This document shows, piece after piece, positions 12,294 through 26,200 of a stretch of 64,000 bases of DNA. The notes under the pieces were generated by a model. The model saw nothing but the letters and a program-made list of their open reading frames with translations. It searched no databases and was not told the origin of the DNA. A program made the translations under genes and the position numbers. Source of the stretch: Spisula solida (lineage: Eukaryota > Mollusca > Bivalvia > Venerida > Mactridae); assembly GCA_947247005.1 (NCBI GenBank), contig OX365944.1, forward strand, positions 20,745,501-20,809,500. The letters run 5' to 3'. Within the stretch, counting starts at the first letter, position 1. Each line of letters begins with the position of its first letter.

Positions 12294-12503
12294 TACTGTA
12301 AACCTAGAAATTATTCCGCGCGATTTAGTTTTGCGGAGTTCGCGAGTTGTGGAATTTCCCGAAACTAAGTTGCCGCGAAGTGCTAAAAACATTTATATGA
12401 ACATTGCAGGAAACGTAAAAACGCGAAAGTTTGTAGTCGCGAATATGCTGACGATCAGCAAAATGGGAAAGTTAGTATTCACGAAAGTAAATTGGTTTAC
12501 AGT
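12294..12503. mobile_element. MITE-like family E copy, TACTGTAAACC ends
   Basis: The ends TACTGTAAACCTAGAAATTA and TTGGTTTACAGTA are inverted around CG-rich internal words (CGCGAAAG, TTCGCGA). A second copy in opposite orientation is at 27448-27654. Confidence 0.8.
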
Positions 12504-13874
12504 AAGTATTTCAGATTAAGACGCATACCGGTATTTAAATCATGTTAGAATTGAAATGAAATGAGTTAAACCTCGTGAGTGAAAGTATTTATGATTTATC
12601 CAGACTTCTGGATTTATCTATCATAAAAGGCACGAGTTCTGACCAAAATAAAGTTCATTAATGAAAATATTTCAAGACATGGCAAAGATATGTTCAATTT
12701 TCTATGATACAAATTGAGTTAAATATGGAAACAATGTGGTGGAAGGCCTCTTGTTTGGCAAAAATGGTCAGCCCAGTATGATTTTCAGGATTTTTTATTT
12801 GGCTCAGTTGACACCCCTGAAACCCATGGTATAACTTATTTAGGTTAAATGACTCTACATGTAACACCATATGACCTTTGCCCGAACTCCAGAACTCGGA
12901 ACTGCATACTGTCACTAATGTGACACCAATGTGTCTATTAGATTAAAAAAAATTATCATACAATATCAATTTAATGTATAAGCATGGTTGGTCCCATGTG
13001 TATTGTAATATTTCAATGTACTTGCTACTCACAAACATTTCACAGACAATGGAGATTTACATATCAAAACAATACACATAACAAACATGTAAATGCATCA
13101 TTATTCAGTCAAATAGGTGAAATCAAGGGTTCCGCAAGCTAATAAATCTCTTATGGTTATTTTGATTAGTAACTAGACAGGATTTCAGTACTCCAAAACA
13201 AAAATGCCCAATGTTGAAAAAAATCATTTTTTCAAATGACAAGGTTTGACACACTTATATGACTGCTGGGTAAGTTTGCTAATTTTGACTTTATCAAACT
13301 AAATACCAATACTAAATTACTATGTAAGATTTGAAAGGAAAGTATTCGAAATATTGAATAATTCGTTATAAAAGTGATATTAGTTAAATACATGTGAAAT
13401 ACTTATAAATTATATAAATGTGATAGGTGGGGTGTTTCTTTATTTAAAACTTAAATATACAGATCATCAACATTACCTTATGACAACATATAGTACAAAC
13501 AAACTAACGTGGTCCTCTATAACTTTCTATTACCATAATGATGACATAATCTAACGTGTTATTTCTTGGTCTATAATTTAAATTAGGCCTTTGTTGTGAG
13601 AGTGGAGGGTATTACGCATTTATATAAAGTCAGTGGTGCTTAAACACAACTCTAAACCGCCGGCAAGACGCTTCTTTCTAGCGCAAATTGATTTTTCTGT
13701 GCAAAATACTCCTGCATAAAGGTCAAGGACCAAGTTAATTTCTTCGAGCTATACAAATAGACAGAAAAACATGCAATCATATGTCTATAGCATTTATACC
13801 AGTACACAGTTCTTATACTAAAACAGTTGTTCCTCCTCTACATTCACGTTGTTATAACAAATACAATGTCTGTT

Positions 13875-16800
13875 TTACTTCGATGCTGAAAGAGGTTCTT
13901 TACGTTTCAATACTAAAGGTCCAACATTGTCCCCGCATTCTTCATTATGTTTATTATGACTGCCATCACAGATAGGAAACTGAAAAAGCAAAATGACAAC
14001 AATTAATACAGAGTTCCTGGTGAAATGGTGACTTAGCGCTCTCGACTACCAATCTGGAGGTCCCTGGTACACATCTCGGCCGGGCCGCTGGAAATTTCAG
14101 AAACTCTTCTCAGTATTTCTCATCCAACTAAAGGTCAACTGGTTGGAAACCCATCGGTAGTCTTGCGTGGATCGATGCTATATACACTAGGCATGATAAA
14201 AGAGTCTATTCAGACTAGGGTAGCGCACCTTGAATCCTTCTATCACACATTAATATCACTTATTCAAACTTTCTGTCACTTCCCTCAAAGCCAGGTCAAT
14301 GGCCAATAAGACAGATTAACTGGTTAAACAAACCCCTTCATTTTCACAGACTTAAAAATTAGAAAACTTTCCACTTGAATTTGCAGGATCTGCTGAATCA
14401 TTTAGTTTTTACACTGTGCTCACCCGAAACAACATTTGCAAAAGATTTAAAAAAATATTAGATCTGTATAATCATATGCAGTTGAGCACCTGTAAGGATC
14501 ATGCTCGAAATACGGAACTGTTGGTGGCGTACACATGATACAATGTACAGTACAACCTCTCCTGAGCAGTCCTCTTTAGAGCAACAACCTTTCGATGATA
14601 ACAACACCTTCAAAATTCAAAAACCTAAATAACCACCAATATTTCAGCTCCCCAAGAGTGTTTATTTACAGAGGTTGTACTATACTTACTTTCTTTGAAC
14701 GCCAACATCGACAATATGATACTTTATCCCCTAATTCCTCAATATCCACCATATTCACGACCTTTGAACTCTCTTTCTGTATTTTAAGGTTTACACAGGA
14801 ATCCTTCGGTGGTGGTTTTGAGCGGAATGCTTGATATGTTACATATGATAATACGGATAGCAGACCAACAAAGGGCAATAACTGTATCCATTCTGAACCT
14901 GAAAAAAGAGATAACTCTATGATATGGACATCATAAGTATCGAACATAAAACAATAGTTATACAGACAAATAGAAGAGTAGTTAACACCCACTCATTGTC
15001 CTATAAATTTTGAGGGGTCCCGATTGACATTTTGACTTGGCCAAGGAAACTATGGCCTTGCCAAGACACCAACAAGCCCTTAAATCAATTCAAGCACAAC
15101 TACACATTCCAACCAATAGTCTTATATACACTTTTAAATCACAAAATAATCCAATAATAGCCTATTTTCATTATTTCCGGGGCATAACTTAGCTATTATT
15201 AATTATTACTGGTCACAGGCAAATGCCCAAGTCATTCTGAATTATGTTGTCTAACATATTATACAACACCAGTACAGAATAGTCAACTCTTCATGAATCA
15301 ATCAGCATGAAACTAATTTTAACTATAAAGGATCACCATGTTCTGATACGTAGATTACATTTGTTTCCTTTAAGCAAGGGCAAATACCAGTACTGTATTT
15401 ACTGGTATATCAATCTCCTTCAGTCGACCCCAGACTGGGACACAATAATTTACTAATTATATAGTGCAAAAAAACAATAATTTGTCACTTTAATATCTCA
15501 ATTCTCAGGTATACCTTGTAATGCTCTTATATGACATGTACGGTATATTAACAAATTTATTTAAGAAATATCAAAATTCATACTTCATGATAAAGTTTTG
15601 ACGAGGACCTACCATGTCACATAGCAGCCAAGGAATTTAACCCATATCAAACATATGAATATAAATCATACTTTGATCATAGTTTATATCAAAATCCTGA
15701 CATTTGTAGACCAATGAGGAGTCGAGGACGTCATGCTTGTACATGTAAACATTTATATAATATATACACATGTGTGTATATAGTCAATGTAAAAATTAAT
15801 ACTGCTCTAAAGCTATGTATTAATACACTTAAATGTATGTAAACAAACGAATGTAGTAATATTATATTATTAACATTCCTTTTGGGTATGAACTATGAAT
15901 ATATACATCTTTAGATGTTCCCCACGCACATTTAGTCTGTTTTATGAACATTTAACATTTTTTCCAATCAGGAAATACATTATAATGTATCCTATTACCA
16001 TTCACTAAAGAAACATTGACAGTTTAAACAATAAGAAATTACAATTCAAAGGCTGTCAGAAAAAAAGACTCAATTAAATCAAAGAATAACAAATTACAAT
16101 GGCAATACATTACATATCCAAAATTAAACACAAGCGTTTAACTTACGATCTGACACCATCGTTCTTATATTGAAATCTATAGCCAACTGACTAATACGGG
16201 ATATTCACTGATACGGGATATTCACAACACGCACTTCAAAAAAGTAAATCCCCAAGGTCTTTAGTTAAATATACTATGCGTAAGCATGTCGATTGAGAAC
16301 TTAGGCCAAAGACATTAAAATTCATGTTTTCTACTATACTTTAAGGCAGTATTTTTAATGCTTGAACTTTATAAGGCTTGACTATATAAATCATTTTTGA
16401 TAATAACACCACAAACTGTTACACCCCTTTCAGGTCGCTACAACCTTTATCTTTTTCTTCAAAATAATCAATAGCCTGTTATACTATAGCCCATCAAGGG
16501 AGTGGGTTTCTTTCAGAAAAAGTAAAATCAAAATATATAATTCAATCCATTAACATTGAAATTAACCAATAATTCATAAGCTTGGTCTAGTCACTTAAAG
16601 TCAATAGGTTAAATATGAGGACCTTTCAGTGTCTATTAAGAACGAGTATTTGAACAATAAGAAAGAAGGTTATACTCAAATTACTCCTTGTATACAATTT
16701 CATAGTGATAGTATTATCCACTTTACCACCTGTGGTTCAAGTTTTGATCAATGACATTTTTTGTATTAATGTAACGTCTTTCTGTTTATCAGGGGTGTCA

Positions 16801-19800
16801 ATTTTCCTGATTACCGATTTCCGGATTTATCATTCCTGAAAGAGCAATGGCTTCTGGCCAAAATAAAAGTTATTTGATGAAAATATCTCAAGAAATAGGA
16901 AAGTTATGATCAATAAAATCTGCTCTGAAGGATTTTCTTTGTTACAAACTGAGTTAAATTTGGAAGCAATGTGGTTGAACCTCATATTTGGCAAAAATGT
17001 TTGATTTTTGACATGTGATTTTCCTGATTTTTAATTTGGCCCTGTTGACTCCCCTGGTTTATACACAGATCAATTTTTTTTTTACTTTTACTTTATAAGT
17101 ATTTTAACATTCACATGACATAAAATCATAGTTCAGGTAACAGAGTTTAACTTTTAGTGAGTTTGAGCATGTTTTTTCCAAAGCATTTTATTCTCAAAAT
17201 TGAAATCATCATCACAGTGTTGGATACAGTAGGTATAGTAATATGATGCACTATATTTACCGTTGAAGTTAAGCAAAAAATAAATATCAACAAGTAATTA
17301 AGAATTGCAAGCAATACAGAAGTCCCCTACCGGTTTGAGGCCATTTTCAATGTTTCTGTTGCCATAGCAACCACAATTTTAGTCAGAATCAAAATATTTT
17401 TAGACGTGCATAATCCCCTTATTGCCCCCTATCCACATACCAAGTTTCATAAACCTAGCTTGGAAACTGTTGGGAGTTATGTCAGGATCCAGATTGTTTG
17501 ACGGACGGACGGACGGACGGACGGACGGACGGACGGACGGACGGACGGACTGACTGACTGACTGACTGACTGACTGACTGACTGACTGACTGACTGACTG
17601 ACTGACTGACTGACTGACTGACTGACTGACTGACTGACTGACTGACTGACTGACTGACTGACTGACTGACTGACTGACTGACTGACTGACTGACTGATGG
17701 AGGGCAAACCTATAGTCCCCTCCGGTCAAAAACCGGTAGGGGACTAATAAAGTGAATTTATTGAAGCATGACAGCACTAAATTCATTGCAAATCTTGCTT
17801 GTTGACAAACAAAGTCAACATAACATTAAGAGTTAAATTATATCTGATACTTTTAACTACTTATTTGCCTCGCAGACAGACACGCCACTTGGCTTTTATG
17901 AATGCCTGGGACAGTGAAGCTATTCATTGTATATTTAAAAATCATATATGAATTTGGCGTGTAGTGACAGCTACATGTACCATGAGCCCTTTTATTTTCT
18001 CATAAATTCTGAATTATTGTTTACCACCCCTCCCACTTTTGTTCTCACTCCACCCCCTTAATACAAAACAAATTTGGTACTGGCGCTACCTGTTACAATT
18101 TATCACGAAAAGCCAGTTGGACTGTCAAAGATACAATATCATGTTACAATAAACCATGGAATTATCTTCATATGATCTATAAATGAACCTAAGTATGTTA
18201 ACTGTTTTGATATTTTTGTTCCATTGCAATGTCAGCTTAAGGTCAATAATTAAATAAATTGTACAAGTTTATTATTTTAAACTGCCAACAAAAAGACAAA
18301 ATTAATTTTAAACATAACTATAAATCTCATGATTCCAACTTAATACTTTGCCTGCATCCAAAATATTCTTTGATAAAAATATGCATAGCTCAAATCCTGT
18401 TAGTATGCACATTCCTGTGTTGTTAAAGCTGCAATAACATCACATTTTAGTTTAGTTTTATTCAGATTTATGGCTGTTTCTCAACTAATTTTCAGTTACA
18501 TACTGTGGCTGATTTCCTGGAGTGTATTCTTACCAGTACTAACTTACCCCTCCACAACGAAATTGCAACTTCTCCATATGTGGAACACATCAAATTTAAA
18601 GAGAAATACATCTGATGTAACATAAAAAGAAACCTACCATATTCATATTCCATCATTAGAAACAGTACTCACAGCTATATGCATTTATGTAACTAGTATG
18701 TGTACTCATTTGATATCACAAATTTAAGACAAAATTCATGCATCATAAATTATCATTTTATATTGACCAGTCAAATACCAAATTGCTTGTATATGAGTCA
18801 AGCACACTTTACCTTAAACTGACAACCTATAAACCCACGTATTCAGCAATACACATAAACGTCGGAATAAACTACCCCGAACACTGGTGATGGGTCTCAA
18901 GGATCATGTTTGATAAAATTTAAAGAAAACCTGACCATTTACCCAAATTTGTGAGGATTTAAAGATTTTTTTTATAATCTCAGGGGTTAATTTAAGGGTC
19001 AAATAAAAACCCTGTGCATATAATAGAAGCAAATTCTGAAAAATAAATGCAAGAGGTGAATAATTGTGAAATTGACATTAATTGGAAAGTCACTTCAAAA
19101 CAGCCTAACATTCAAATCAAACAGCAAGGACCAAGAGCAGTGTTACCAGAGCAGGGCCTCAAATTAAATTTAATCTGTTATTGATATACAATCTCACTAA
19201 GTTCATGTTTCATATCACATGCAGTAATCTAATAGTATGAACTACACTATACTATAGTATATTAAGTAGTCAATGGGAAATTATAAATAGTAATATATAC
19301 TAGTACAAGTACTTAAAGATCTATTAGAGAAGTTTAATAGAGAAGTTAAATAATCAAAATTAAGTCTTTAAACTGAACCCACTATGACATCGGACACGGA
19401 ATACCGGTATATTGTGTTGACAATAATGATCAAGTGGACAATTCAGGGAATTAAATGATCAGATGAGAACAGTAAGTCTTAATAATATGATATTTAAAGC
19501 AATTACTAGTAATTAGAATTTACCTTCGAATTTGATATAAACTTAAATACCATTTTTAGTACCAATTTTAATAGTATATGAATTGAAGTGTTCAGGCTTT
19601 TTCACCAAATGAATTTGATTAAGCTAAAATTACAAATACATGTATTAAGTTTCAGTGACCTTTTCTGTACTAGAATAGAAAATATACAACAAAGTTAAAA
19701 GTATCCATAGTTGACATGTTGTCCACCTTGTAGAATATTTTATCACCCATGAAACAAGACTGCATTCAGTCAATGCTTATGCCCCAATGGAAGCCATGTC

Positions 19801-22266
19801 CATAATAATTAGCTAAGGCAATTAGGGGCCATAATTATTTTAAAATGCTGCATATTGCTACATAGCTATGACAATGTAAGGTGTTTATGATGGTAAACAT
19901 GTATACCAAGTTTGAAAGCAATGACTTGATGGTTAACAATTTCAATGGAACAAATCAACGAACGGACGGACAGGGCAATCACAATATGCCTTCTGCATCA
20001 GTAGATGCCAGGGCATCAAAATCATTTAGACGAAATTATTCACCTTGTTAAACCGTGTCAGAAGGATTTTGTCTACCTACATCATAATGAGTCTACTAGG
20101 GAGGATTTTGTCCAGGGGATAGGTTTTATCGGCCTAAGCATGTGACTATTTTTAGATAACGATTCCATGTCCAAGCTCAGTTTAAGTTATGTTGCAGGGC
20201 ATGGGATAAAACTCACAACCCCAGCTAATAAGCCATGTGGATCATATTGAAAAAGTGATATCACTGTCAAATATGTAATCCACAACGAATAACGTAATTA
20301 ATATTATTATTATAAGCTTTATGCTTAACCAAACATAGAATCTTCATATCCAACTGTAAGTACTGGTATTATAACATTAAACTCTCATTCCAATCCAACC
20401 CATTTATAAGAAAGTTGCACCATTACCTCCAGATACATTTATACATGTATAATATACACTGAATGGCAGGATGCTACAGCATAGGTTTGTGATAGATATA
20501 CTGATCTTACAAGACGGTTAGATAGCAAAAATAGTTCTGAAGTTTGATCACTATACAATACATCAAACTCTCATTCCAAACCGCAAACTCTCATTCAAAA
20601 CCACACATAACCCATCAAACTCTCATTTTAAAACACACATAACACATCAAACTCTCATTTTAAAACACACATAACCCATCAAACTCTCATTTTAAAACAC
20701 ACATAACACACCAAACTCTTGTTCCAAACCACACATAACACATCAAACTGAGTTAACTCTCATTCCGAACCACACATAACACATCTAACTCTCATTCCGA
20801 ATCACACATAACACATCAAACTCTCATTCCAAAACACACATAACCCTGGTCCCATCAAACTCTCATTTTAAAACACACATAACACATCAAACTCTCATTT
20901 TAAAACACACATAACACATCAAACTCTCATTCCGAACCACACCTAACACATCAAACTTTCATTCAGAACCAAACATAACGGTCAAACCCATTAAACTCTC
21001 ATTTTAAAACACACATAACACATCAAACTCTCATTCCAAACCACACATAACCCATCAAACTATCATTCCATAACACACATAACACACCAAACTCTCATTC
21101 CATAACACACATAACACATCAAACTCTCATTCCATAACACACATAACACATCAAACTATCATTCCATAACACACATAACACATCAAACTATCATTCCATA
21201 ACACACATAACACACCAAACTCTCATTCCAAAACACGCTTAGCATGTCAAACCATTCCGTATAAAGTTTGGAATGAGACTTTGATGTACAATTCGGATGA
21301 GAGTTATTTCAGAACAGGCACATGTCAAATTGAAATAATTTGACCGGGCATTGTTCACCCCATTGATTTTATCATGGGTAGCATAAAATAGTAATTTATA
21401 GTGTACTCTTCCATGTCCAATTTGTAAAGATGAAACAACGATGGTACGATGACGAAAAACGATGATGAAACAATGATGATACGATGGCATGATGGTGAAG
21501 CAACAATTGTACAATGATGAAACCACCGTAGTACATTGTGTGTAGTGTTTACACCATGATTGTACCTTAATGGTTTCACCATCGTGCCTTCACGTTTTCA
21601 TCATCGTAATATCCTTCCAGAGTGTTTTCATCATTGTACCATGTGCATCGCAGTAAAGAGAGAAAAAGTTCAGCCTGTCTATTAAACGGAACTACATATT
21701 CATTGTCTATATATATATATCTATAGGACCTGAATTTCTGTTCCCTTTAGCCACTGCCCGTACACGTCAACTACTTTATTTCTGTTTAACTGGGGATGCT
21801 TTACAAGCAGACCAATGCAGGTGCCTTGTGCGATCTGTGGATCCGGGATCAGTGGGGCGGCAGGTTTGGGTAAAGGAGAGTTGAATTTGAAATATATATT
21901 TAAATAAAATCTTACAACTTAATTGCTTGCCGAAATATTGGCCGATTGGTGCGGTTGGCCATCACAGGTGCGACGGCTACATACTAAATAATAGAAAGTT
22001 ACCCTCTTACAATATGATAATTATAACATATTTATATTAAATGTATAGTACGTTTAAGTAAGAGTACGTTTTGACATTGAACTGCTGAACACTAGGCCCC
22101 TTCAGCCAAATTGGGTGACAAGGTAACTGATTGCCTGTCTTGACAGGTTAAAACACCTAAATATATTACCTGACAGTCCAGCAATACCCATTATGCTTGA
22201 TGGTACAGGTAAATTCTTTAGATAATTGGGAAGCGTCACCCTAATTAATGAAGAAATCACTTCCAT
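13875..22266 (-). CDS. CISD2: CISD2/NAF-1-like CDGSH iron-sulfur domain protein
   Basis: Three exons in transcript order: 22266-22170, 14898-14690 and 13979-13875 (stop TAA). They total 411 nt, or 136 residues, close to the usual vertebrate length of 135. Exon 1 encodes the N-terminal targeting stretch with [16 protein letters not shown]. Exon 2 encodes the membrane helix (about residues 36-52), the family motif NLKIQKES and the first half of the cluster site. Exon 3 completes the site. The 2Fe-2S ligands form CxCx2Sx3PxCDGSH: Cys95, Cys97, Cys106 and His110. Family members sit in the ER or mitochondrial outer membrane with the cluster facing the cytosol, and act in redox and calcium homeostasis. 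LPVPSSI near the N-terminus and the length fit CISD2 better than CISD1. Intron 1 is 7.3 kb and holds a large microsatellite and a 32-bp minisatellite. All four ligands and all splice borders are intact. Confidence 0.95.
14025..14225 (+). mobile_element. tRNA-derived SINE fragment in CISD2 intron 2
   Basis: It contains GACTTAGCGCTCTCGACTAC and CAATCTGGAGGTCCCTGG in tRNA-like spacing. The B box is degraded (TGGTACACATCTC). The downstream body reaches about 14225. Confidence 0.5.
14549..14681. mobile_element. short MITE-like element abutting the CISD2 exon 2 donor
   Basis: The ends AGTACAACCTCT and AGAGGTTGTACT are inverted over about 133 bp. The element ends 9 bp from exon 2 (exon edge 14690), so its terminal base is near donor position +9. 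The GTAAGTATA donor itself is intact. A related AGAGGTTGTACT word occurs at about 24101-24112. Confidence 0.7.
17297..17747. mobile_element. family A element expanded by an internal microsatellite
   Basis: It has the same ends and core as the other family A copies, but the short CTGAC/GACGG stretch has grown into about 200 bp of tetranucleotide repeats. It lies in CISD2 intron 1. Confidence 0.85.
17499..17697. repeat. (GACG)n then (GACT)n microsatellite
   Basis: About 12 GACG-type units (17499-17549) switch to about 36 GACT-type units (17550-17696). The serine-rich ORFs over this stretch are repeat artefacts. Confidence 0.95.
19735..20020 (+). repeat. dispersed repeat ending in GGACGGACAGGGCAATCAC
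   Basis: It contains GGGGCCATAATTATTTT, TATACCAAGTTTGAAAGCAA and the GGACGGACAGGG tail. Its layout resembles the repeat at 51817-52607, but the two are not close copies. It is non-coding, in CISD2 intron 1. Confidence 0.55.
20560..21238. repeat. 32-bp minisatellite, about 20 units
   Basis: The unit is CAAACTCTCATTTTAAAACA followed by CACATAACACAT, with variant forms (CATTCCAAACC, CATTCCATAAC) that alternate in blocks. It lies in CISD2 intron 1. Confidence 0.9.
21420..21640. repeat. degenerate GATGAAAC/ACGATG repeat tract
   Basis: Words such as GATGAAACAA, GATGGTACGATG and TTTCATCATCGTA recur in both orientations over about 220 bp. ORFs here are artefacts of the periodicity. Confidence 0.6.
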
Positions 22267-23276
22267 AGCGGTCTAATTGAAGAGTTCAGGTGCAAAAGCA
22301 AGCTTGTGACAGGAGTCGGATCACAATTTACGAATACAGATCATATCGTTGTCGTCATCATCACAGCATATTAATAAAGATAATTTAACACAAGTTATTA
22401 TTTTTCAAGAATAAAATCTTAATTGACGACTTAATTATTCGTCTGTAGAAACATGAAATCCAATAACACACGTATTAGCATGTTTGACTTGATCACTTGC
22501 GAGCAAGTATTTTGACATTTGTTGGATGGATGGACTGGTGTTCAGGTAACTTTTACGAACTAAGATAATGTCTTCCCAGTGAAGTTGTTTACTGAAATTC
22601 GAAGTTAAACGAGATTAAGTTATATCCGTGCATTTGTCTGTATTCATTTTAAAGCAAATTTTTAGTGAATACGTGTTTAGATGATGTTTAATTTTTAATA
22701 CTTCGAACTGGATTAGTTTTCGGATACACGAAAATCGGACATGATCAATTTCATGTAAATTATGAAGTTGTTAGATTTCTTCAATGAAGTTATGGGCTTC
22801 CAGGCTTTCACCTGACTACGCATCTGCATGTATGAATGAAATATGAATGTACTTGCTTATAAATCCTTGTATTGGCATCATATTATGTGACATACTAAGT
22901 GTTGCATTACTGCTTGCATTGAACACAGAGTGTTTGCTTAAATATAAATTTTGTGTTTTAAAGGTGTGTCAATCACATATTTATGCAATTATAATACTCC
23001 TCTTAGGATGAATAAGTAAATCATTATAACAAACTGAAAATTAATAATTACACATGCATGCATGTATGTACATGTATTCCTTATAAATAGTTGTAATTTG
23101 TATGTCTGGATTTTAAAGTGTGGTACGTTTAAGCAATAAAAATGAATAATCAATGGATTATGATACATTGTAGTGTATTTCAATTACATACAACTCTATT
23201 TATACTCCTGTATCTTGTATCTATTTTCAGGTTATGATTCATTGTAGTTTTAGATAGACCTTGGTGAATTTGTATC
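22267..23276. promoter_or_regulatory. shared upstream region of CISD2 (-) and coiled-coil gene (+)
   Basis: The two start codons face away from each other across about 1 kb with no repeat that I can recognise, so both promoters should lie here. A donor-like TTCAG|GTAACT at 22545 and the acceptor at 23230 suggest a 5' UTR intron for the plus-strand gene. I see no obvious TATA box. Confidence 0.5.
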
Positions 23277-26200
23277 ATGGGTAAGGACAAAAAGGATAAG
23301 ACATCTGGTGATATAGGTAAATTTTATTATTTCTCTATTACTGTCAGCTGCTGTTTACATTTAGGGGTTAATTTTTGTTGATTTCATTCATGAACTAGAA
23401 TAGACTATGACTCCGAAAATTACGATATTTTCTTGATGTAGCATGATTTTGTTAACTTAAAAACTATAAGAAGTGATTCAAAACTTTTCTATATCCCCTC
23501 TGCATGATAGAAGTGCTTTATTAAACAGACAACATAGTATTGTATGTCATTGATTAATTGTGGCCCCTAGTCTTAAAACAATAGCCCCTTGTTCAAAGTC
23601 TGTAGGTCTGATTGTGTCATTGTGGGGTAGATTTAACACTGGGTAAAATATTTCCAACATTTCACATAATTTAATATTTGTTTTCATGTCTTAACAATTG
23701 CATTGTGTCAAGTAAGTGTTAGAGCTAAAACAGCGTATCTGTTTTATAGGGAATGAGTACTTAGAACTTTCTGTCTTAATAATGTATATCAATAGCTAAT
23801 GCAATTTCATTGTATTTATTAGTAATAGTAATACAATAATCAATGTGTTGATGTAAATGCGTGTTACAGAGATCCTAATCTGTCACAGCTGCTTCTAGCA
23901 GTTATATTGTCTATCAATATAGACAAATGCTGCAGTTTCCTATATGACGTAATCTGATATGTGGCCTATTCATGTTTTGTATTATAGTATTATACAGGTT
24001 GTCGCCCTACAGAGGTTAAATTTAGATTAAATATCAGCTTAGGGACATTATGAAGGTGTTGTTATAGAGAGGTTGTTGCTCTACAGAGGGCCCCTCTGGA
24101 GAGGTTGTACTGTATCATTTTACTAAAAAGGCCTATGTAATGATACGGTCACCTGTGGATGTATTTAGGCCAGAGTTTTTTAATTTTTAGTTACTCGGAC
24201 ATTCCTGAGCAAAAAGTCTGCTGGAGGAGGGAAATAAATAAAAATAAAAAAATTAGGCAAGAGGGTCCGAGTACTGAAAAATAAAAGAACTCTGGGCCTG
24301 AATTTTGCCTATTAAAAATAAGCACATAATTATATAGCCTTGCCATTATTCCATATGCGATAATAAGGGAATGTCAATTGTCCTTGTTGTAATTTTGTCT
24401 CGAAAGTAGGTGCTTATGTAATTACTGGTGAACAGAAAAAATAACTACTTAGTAAAATTTGTGATATACTGTCATATTCATAAACTTACACTGTGACTTC
24501 ACTTTCATGGTTACAAATGTTTTTCGACAAAATTTGTATCCATTCAGCATAATTATACTTACATTTTGCTTGGGAACAAACAGTGTCATTGTATCAACCC
24601 TGACTGTAGTTTTATTCTTTATGACAACAATTTTAAACCAAATTGAATGTGTTACATTGACAATTATTTTCATTTCCTTCAACTGAAGTTGGTTTCAAGA
24701 CGAAGGAAAGTTTGAAAGAAGAAGACATAGAACTGACCAGAGTGATCCATGATCTACAAAGAAGATATAAGAATATATACAAGGCTGTAGATTACCTCTC
24801 TGAGGCCTACACATCATGTAAGGATCATCTAGCTCTACAGAGATATGGGGACCTGAAAGATATGATTAAAGGTACGGTCTGGTATGATTACATGCAGGTA
24901 CAGTTGCTTTTGATTAAAGGTACGGTTTAGTTAGTTCGATTAAGTAGGGTCAAGGTCACTGGTACTGTTACGTAAAAGATGGAAAAAAGAAATTTTGCTC
25001 AATAACTTTTGTTTCGATTTACCCATCATTATCGTATACAGCAAGCTTGCATGGAGACCAGGCTTGAGATAGTCTTTAGGGCCAGTGGGGTCAAGGTCAC
25101 TGTTGATAAAGATAGAAAAGGGTTTTCACTCAATAAGTTGAGTTCAGATTGATCCATCTCCATTAAACTTTGAGTATAGCAAGCTTGCATGTAGACTTAC
25201 CCAACACAGCAATTTAACTGCCTCATTAGGTGGACACTGCACAGAAAACCTGGTGTCTTGTTAGCCATCTGTGTAAGAAATGAAATATTAAAAATGTGTA
25301 CTAAAATATACCACACAGGTATTTGCATGCACAGGAAATACCAGTTTTATCACCCGTGGACTGATTGATTCATGATGAAATTGTTCAAGCTGGGTTCACA
25401 CTATGAACGTTTGTACCAGCGTTGGTCAGTTTTTCAAAAGTCAAACAAATTAGCCAAAACGTCGGTAAAATTACGCTCGCGAAGAGGAATGTTTTGGTTC
25501 ACACTACCAGCGTTGTGTATCTGGCGCACGCAAACGTTTGCGAACGTTTCCTTGCGCTTGACTGCGTTTGGCAGCGGTTACTCGCGCTTGACAACGTTTA
25601 CCAGCGTTGTAGTTAGTTTCTATTAGTGCATGTGAACGTTTGCCAACGCAGGTTAGCGTATGTGCAGCGGTCCCTAACTTAGTCCGACTTAGACGAACGG
25701 GGTGCCAAACGCCGGGATCCGTTGTACAAAGTTCTCCTAAGTTACTGAAACATTATGGAACGTTTGTCTGCGCTAACCACTTGCGTTGCTATCGCGTTCA
25801 TTGCGTCTGATACCGGTTGGCCTACGTTGGATAAACGTTCATTTGCACTGGGGAAAGTTGGCTTACGCCAGCCTTTGCGTTACTACCACGTTCATTGCGC
25901 CGGATACCCGTTGGCCTCCGCTAGATAAACGTTCGACTAAATTAATTATCACCACCAGCGTTTCAGCAGACGTTTGCCAACGGAGGTTAACTTAAGCAAA
26001 CTTTGATCAACTTAATCTAGCGCTCAGGAACGTTTACAAACGGAGCACAACTAACATGAGCGTTTATTTCCAAACGTCGGCAAAGTTTTTGCATGTTTAA
26101 AATTTTCAACGAATACAACGTTCTTCAGCGTTTACCAGCGATCGTCAATTTTTCAAAACGTTTAGTAACTTTTACTAGCGGAGCTGAACGTTTGCCCAAA

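Larger units (their letters stand above)
7518..13874. other. intergenic region without a supported gene
   Basis: Between the left-hand gene and the CISD2 stop I find only repeats (listed separately) and AT-rich sequence. Part near 13875 is presumably CISD2 3' UTR; an AATAAA on the minus strand lies at 13439-13444. The stretch 8530-8930 shows nothing I can name. Confidence 0.6.

Noticed and set aside
17400..17786. Serine-rich ORF (SVSQ repeats) on the minus strand
   Set aside because: It is a translation of the tetranucleotide microsatellite within an element copy.
20560..21238. CRISPR-like repeat array
   Set aside because: Units are contiguous without unique spacers and the genome is animal; it is a minisatellite.
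24449..24682. Minus-strand 77-codon ORF
   Set aside because: It lies in an intron of the coiled-coil gene and is Met/Lys/Val-rich from AT-rich sequence.
25372..25995. ORFs of 64-84 codons in the AACGTTTGC tract
   Set aside because: They lie wholly inside an inverted-end element and reflect its repeated words.
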